Assembly: GCA_045616445.1 (NCBI GenBank)
Contig: JAZLGR010000018.1
Span: 264,726-328,725, forward strand
DNA: 64,000 bases
Reading direction: 5' to 3'
DNA from: Fimousia sp045616445
GTDB lineage: Bacteria; Bacillota; Clostridia; Lachnospirales; Lachnospiraceae
Shown: piece after piece, positions 61,331 to 64,000 of the stretch
Numbering within the stretch: position 1 is the first letter of the stretch
Layout: each line of letters begins with the position of its first letter
Notes under the pieces: model-generated
Database searches by the model: none
The model's input: only the letters and a program-made list of their open reading frames with translations
Told to the model about the DNA's origin: nothing
Translations under genes and position numbers: made by a program

Positions 61331-62734
61331 ATGAAATTTACAGATGATTTTATCTGGGGAGCTGCTAGTGCTTCCTACCAGATTGAAGGTGGATGGGATG
61401 CCGACGGCAAAGGACCATCCATCTGGGATGAATTCGCCCACACACCGGGCAAAATCGCATATGGACATACCGGCGATGTGGCCTGCGACGCCTACCATCG
61501 CTTTGAAGAGGACCTTGATCTGATGCAGAGTCTTGGCATCAAGGCATATCGCTTCAGTGTCAGCTGGCCTCGTATCATTCCTGACGGCAGCGGAGAAATC
61601 AATGAAGCAGGGCTTGCTTACTATGACCGCCTCATTGACGGCTGCATCGAACGAGGTATCGAACCATGGGTCACACTCTATCACTGGGATCTGCCACTTG
61701 CCCTTGACAAGAAGGGTGGCTGGCTAAACCGTGAGACAGCAGAGAGTTTTGGCCGGTTTGGGGAAATCTTCGCGAAACATTTTAAAGGAAGAGTCACCAA
61801 TTATTATACATTTAATGAACCACAATGCATCATTGGGTTGGGACATAAGTTCTTATCCCATGCACCAGGCCGGTTGTTATCCGATGAGGAAGCATTCATC
61901 AGCTGGCATCACATCGTGCTTGCCCACGGGCTTGCAGCCAAGAGAATGCGAGCTGTGGACCCTGACCTTGCCATTGGTATCGCGTCCACTGGCGCGCTGA
62001 CTTATCTTAAAGATAAGCCGGCAGTCACACCAGAAGGCATGACAGATGCAGCATTCCTGTCCCTTCCTGTGGAGCAAAACCCTGGGTGGTTCTTTAATCA
62101 TCAGTGGTTTTTGGATCCGGTTGTCTTCGGGAAGTATCCGGACGATCCAAACCATCCATGGCAGGCATGTAAGAGCCTTCCATTTGTGGAAGATGATTTG
62201 AAACTGGTTGCATCAGAATCAGTGAATTTTATCGGATTAAATATCTACAATGGTACACAGGTAGAAGTAATCGACGATGACACCGTCCTTACCGAAGATG
62301 ATGTGGTATCCGGCCAGTGCCGTGTCGTAAACCACTATCCAGGCTACCCACGTACCGCATTAAAATGGCCAGTCACACCAGAAATCTTATACTGGGGCCC
62401 ACGTCTGATCAATGAGCGCTACAACCTGCCAGTTATGATCACAGAGAACGGACTTAGCTGCAACGACAAGATCTATCTTGATGGCAAAGTTCACGATCTC
62501 GACCGTATCGATTTCCTTCACCGTTATCTTCGCGAGCTTCGCGCAGCAGTCAATGACGGTGTACCAATAACAGGCTATTTCCACTGGGCATTCACCGACA
62601 ACTTAGAATGGCACAGTGGATTTGATGACCGTTTCGGCATCATCTATGTGGATTACCGCACTTTAGAGCGCATCCCGAAGGATTCCGCGCTGTGGTACCG
62701 CAAGGTAATCCTCACCAATGGACAAGAATTATAA
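61331..62734 (+). CDS. GH1 beta-glucosidase
   Basis: The 467-residue enzyme is a standard-length GH1 TIM barrel. The acid/base glutamate is in TFNEPQ at about residue 163 and the nucleophile in ITENG at about residue 371. The N-terminal FTDDFIWGAASASYQIEGGWDADGKGPSIWDEF is the family signature. It hydrolyses beta-glucosides to glucose; the phosphate-binding residues of 6-phospho-beta-glucosidases are not clearly present, and there is no PTS gene nearby. It is co-transcribed with the phosphorylase and ends the operon before a strong terminator. Confidence 0.93.
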   Translation: MKFTDDFIWGAASASYQIEGGWDADGKGPSIWDEFAHTPGKIAYGHTGDVACDAYHRFEEDLDLMQSLGIKAYRFSVSWPRIIPDGSGEINEAGLAYYDRLIDGCIERGIEPWVTLYHWDLPLALDKKGGWLNRETAESFGRFGEIFAKHFKGRVTNYYTFNEPQCIIGLGHKFLSHAPGRLLSDEEAFISWHHIVLAHGLAAKRMRAVDPDLAIGIASTGALTYLKDKPAVTPEGMTDAAFLSLPVEQNPGWFFNHQWFLDPVVFGKYPDDPNHPWQACKSLPFVEDDLKLVASESVNFIGLNIYNGTQVEVIDDDTVLTEDDVVSGQCRVVNHYPGYPRTALKWPVTPEILYWGPRLINERYNLPVMITENGLSCNDKIYLDGKVHDLDRIDFLHRYLRELRAAVNDGVPITGYFHWAFTDNLEWHSGFDDRFGIIYVDYRTLERIPKDSALWYRKVILTNGQEL

Positions 62735-62766
62735 TTTCTTCTCACGTATGTCTATGATATAGAGGG

Positions 62767-62795
62767 AACCCCAGCCGGGAGGCTGGGGTTTTCTT
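62767..62795 (+). terminator. Rho-independent terminator after the beta-glucosidase gene
   Basis: A perfect 10-bp stem (AACCCCAGCC with GGCTGGGGTT) has a GGGA loop and is followed by TTCTT. Confidence 0.9.
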
Positions 62796-62805
62796 GGGTT
62801 TGGGG

Positions 62806-62881
62806 GATTGATTGAGTTTGGGAGGCGCCTGGCGGCGTTGGTGTTGGCGATTGATTGAGTTTGGGAGGCGCCTAGCGGCGC
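62806..62881. repeat. 32-base direct repeat, two copies
   Basis: GATTGATTGAGTTTGG followed by GAGGCGCCTxGCGGCG occurs at 62806-62837 and 62849-62880 with one base changed. The GGCGCCTAGCGGCGC part recurs at about 62909 and 63404 and can fold on itself. Confidence 0.85.
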
Positions 62882-62910
62882 GAAGTTTTTGTCTAAGGAC
62901 ACTGATTGTA

Positions 62911-62998
62911 CGCCTAGCGGCGCGAAATTGCGTCTGGAGACGCTTAGTGCGGCGCCATCAGGCGGTTGCTGGCGGGTGGCCCGCCGGTCCATATCACT
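62911..62998. repeat. GC-rich direct repeat R1, copy 1
   Basis: This 88-base block begins CGCCTAGCGGCGCGAAATTG and ends with the ATATCAC arm. It contains the hairpins GCGTCT-GG-AGACGC and GGCGGG-TGG-CCCGCC. It is nearly identical to the block at 63406-63493 (two base differences seen). Confidence 0.88.
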
Positions 62999-63019
62999 AT
63001 TTATTTATAATATTGAAAT

Positions 63020-63252
63020 GGTGATATCGATTTTTTTGACATAATCACAATTATTTCGATTTTTTCAAAAAGAAATATCAATTTTTATCGCGGTATCACA
63101 AATTTTCTACAAAACCCAGGATGTGATAGCGAAAGGCTTCAAAAAGCAAGCTGGACTTGCTATTTCACAGCTTTTCGCCGAGATTGAAGGGAAATGGGGG
63201 CGAAAGGGTATCACATAAAGCAAGCCGGGAAGCTTTTGTGATATTGGAGAAA
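63020..63252. repeat. AT-rich direct repeat R2, copy 1
   Basis: This block of about 233 bases begins GGTGATATC and ends GATATTGGAGAAA. It is repeated at 63630-63862 with only a few scattered changes. It contains several inverted repeats (see the hairpin array). Confidence 0.9.
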
Positions 63253-63405
63253 ATTTCGATAGCACTATTGGCTGCGAAAGGCTGGGATGTGATATTGGTA
63301 CTTTTTTGGATATCACTATATTTATGAATGATGAGGGATGTGACATGAAGGCTTAAGCGTGGATCAATGTTGAAGTAATTTGGCAAGCAGACTACTTGAT
63401 ATAGG

Positions 63406-63493
63406 CGCCTAGCGGCGCGAAATTGCGTCTGGAGACGCTTAGTGCGGCGCCATCAGGCGGTTGCTGGCGGGTGGCCCGCCGGCGCATATCACT
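63406..63493. repeat. GC-rich direct repeat R1, copy 2
   Basis: Second copy of the 62911-62998 block, offset by 495 bases. Confidence 0.88.
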
Positions 63494-63629
63494 ATTTTGC
63501 GCTGGAATCGATTAAGTGATCGTTGCTTGGCGTGATAGAAGGAGTAGAGGCGCCGCCGGCGGTCTGCCTTGGCTGGCAGGACTTGGCAGGTGGTCGCCGA
63601 TATCACATCTTGGCTCAAAATTACTGTTT

Positions 63630-63862
63630 GGTGATATCCAAATTTTTTACATAATCACAATTTTTTCGATTTTTTCAAAAAGAAATATCAATTTTTTATG
63701 CGGTATCACAAATTTTCTAGAAAACCCAGGATGTGATAGCGAAAGGCTCCAAAAAGCAAGCTGGACTTGCTATTTCACAGCTTTTCGCCGAGATTGAAGG
63801 GAAATGGGGGCGAAAGGGTATCACATAAAGCAAGCCGGGAAGCTTTTGTGATATTGGAGAAA
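63630..63862. repeat. AT-rich direct repeat R2, copy 2, interrupted at its right end
   Basis: Second copy of the 63020-63252 block, offset by 610 bases. Similarity stops exactly after GGAGAAA at 63862, where an IS-like terminus begins. Confidence 0.9.
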
Positions 63863-64000
63863 TGTAGTGCACCCTATGTCAAGGACACACGGTAAAATTT
63901 TTAGTGACTTTTTGTCACTAACACAGGTGGTAATTGATTGGTTAATAAATAATGGTCATATTCGTTGGGGGACATACCTGACAAAGAACTCTGATATCGA
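63863..64000 (-). mobile_element. IS3-family-like insertion sequence, 3' end only
   Basis: The sequence from 63863 starts TGTAGTGCACCC and continues GTCAAGGACACACGG, resembling IS3/IS150-type terminal repeats. It begins exactly where repeat R2 copy 2 is broken. A minus-strand reading frame ending at 63901 looks like a transposase C-terminus. An 8-bp hairpin (TTAGTGAC/GTCACTAA, 63901-63921) lies at its end. The element runs off the right edge. Confidence 0.6.
63901..64000 (-). CDS. IS3-type transposase, C-terminal fragment (partial)
   Basis: On the minus strand an open frame enters from the right edge and encodes about 32 residues, including RYQSSLSGMSPNEYDHYL, ending at a TAA at 63901-63903. 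The SLSGMSPNEY pattern resembles the very end of IS3-family OrfB (rve integrase) proteins, where a short Leu-x-Gly-Met-Ser/Thr-Pro-x-Glu-Tyr/Phe motif is common. The catalytic DDE residues would lie outside the window. The call rests on a short motif plus the adjoining IS-like terminus. Confidence 0.5.
   Translation of the reverse strand, partial: RYQSSLSGMSPNEYDHYLLTNQLPPVLVTKSH

Larger units (their letters stand above)
62991..63853. repeat. Array of stem-loops with TATCAC/GTGATA arms
   Basis: Seven inverted-repeat pairs share the same arm: ATATCAC/GTGATAT at 62991 and 63021; TATCACA/TGTGATA at 63094 and 63122; 63209 and 63237; GTGATAT/ATATCAC at 63289 and 63310; ATCACT/AGTGAT at 63488 and 63515; GATATCAC/GTGATATC at 63599 and 63631; and the repeat copies at 63704/63732 and 63819/63847 (the last two belong to R2 copy 2). 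A GCGAAA/TTTCGC imperfect hairpin at 63129-63178 and its copy at 63739-63788 sit between them. The function is unknown. Confidence 0.75.
62735..63862. other. Gene-free repeat region
   Basis: Apart from the terminator, this 1.1-kb stretch has no believable protein gene on either strand. GC-rich blocks and very AT-rich blocks alternate, and nearly all of it is made of repeats and hairpins described separately. Confidence 0.75.

Noticed and set aside
62812..63024. Short plus- and minus-strand frames in the GC-rich repeat blocks
   Set aside because: They exist only because GC-rich repeats lack stop codons; the sequence is arginine/alanine-biased, repeats at nucleotide level and has no start signals.
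62806..63862. CRISPR array
   Set aside because: Repeat units differ in type and length, spacers are not uniform and no cas gene is present; the pattern is inverted pairs, not evenly spaced direct repeats.

Overview
The window looks like chromosomal DNA of a low-to-mid GC Gram-positive anaerobe of the Clostridia, most likely a butyrate-producing member of the Lachnospiraceae. The reasons are the gene order thl-crt-hbd-bcd-etfB-etfA, Firmicutes-type division genes (sepF, ylmH, zapA), a Clostridia-style dnaG-rpoD-trmK-nif3 run, strong purine-rich Shine-Dalgarno sites, and lipoproteins with lipoboxes but no outer-membrane genes. The genus cannot be named from sequence alone.

Layout. 1-9.3 kb: the end of a D-Ala-D-Ala carboxypeptidase, a small P-loop protein, a radical SAM protein, then a division/envelope block (membrane-anchored adaptor-like protein, yggS, sepF, ylmH, lspA, an RluD-type pseudouridine synthase, a PHP phosphoesterase, proC) and rpsO with a structured leader. 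9.3-14.8 kb: a DUF5662-like gene, a free-standing small RNA gene that is probably 6S RNA, a metallophosphoesterase, scpA-scpB and ilvB-ilvN. 15-21.4 kb: the butyrate pathway from acetyl-CoA to butyryl-CoA with its Etf pair, in strongly biased codons. 21.5-31.5 kb: a secreted lysine-rich protein, pnp with a long leader hairpin, a DUF445 protein, a YprB-like nuclease on the minus strand, ruvA-ruvB, zapA and a U32 protein. 31.5-41.3 kb: a SEDS protein overlapping its class B PBP, a Nudix hydrolase, dnaG-rpoD-trmK-nif3 and a TGS-uridine-kinase-like protein. 41.3-43.4 kb: rnpB followed by an AbiE-type toxin-antitoxin pair.

43.4-48.8 kb holds the most unusual group. On the minus strand are an RmlD-like reductase, a DAACS-type symporter and a family 3 solute-binding lipoprotein, with an apparent transcription attenuator in the leader. 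Divergent from them is a GHKL sensor kinase with a YcbB/GlnL-like response regulator. Together they look like a nutrient-sensing and uptake module in which a binding protein is paired with a symporter and a two-component system instead of with an ABC transporter. Then come alr and a queuosine-precursor operon (queD-queE-folE-queC) behind a preQ1-I-like riboswitch and terminator.

52.6-62.7 kb: a lipoprotein, a small membrane protein, and a cellobiose-type locus. A LacI regulator, a sugar-binding protein and two permeases lie on the minus strand; a GH94 cellobiose phosphorylase and a GH1 beta-glucosidase lie on the plus strand, with LacI-like operators in the divergent region. 62.8-64 kb has no host gene. 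It carries GC-rich repeats, two long direct-repeat blocks and an array of stem-loops with TATCAC/GTGATA arms, and the second copy is cut by what appears to be an IS3-family element running off the right edge.
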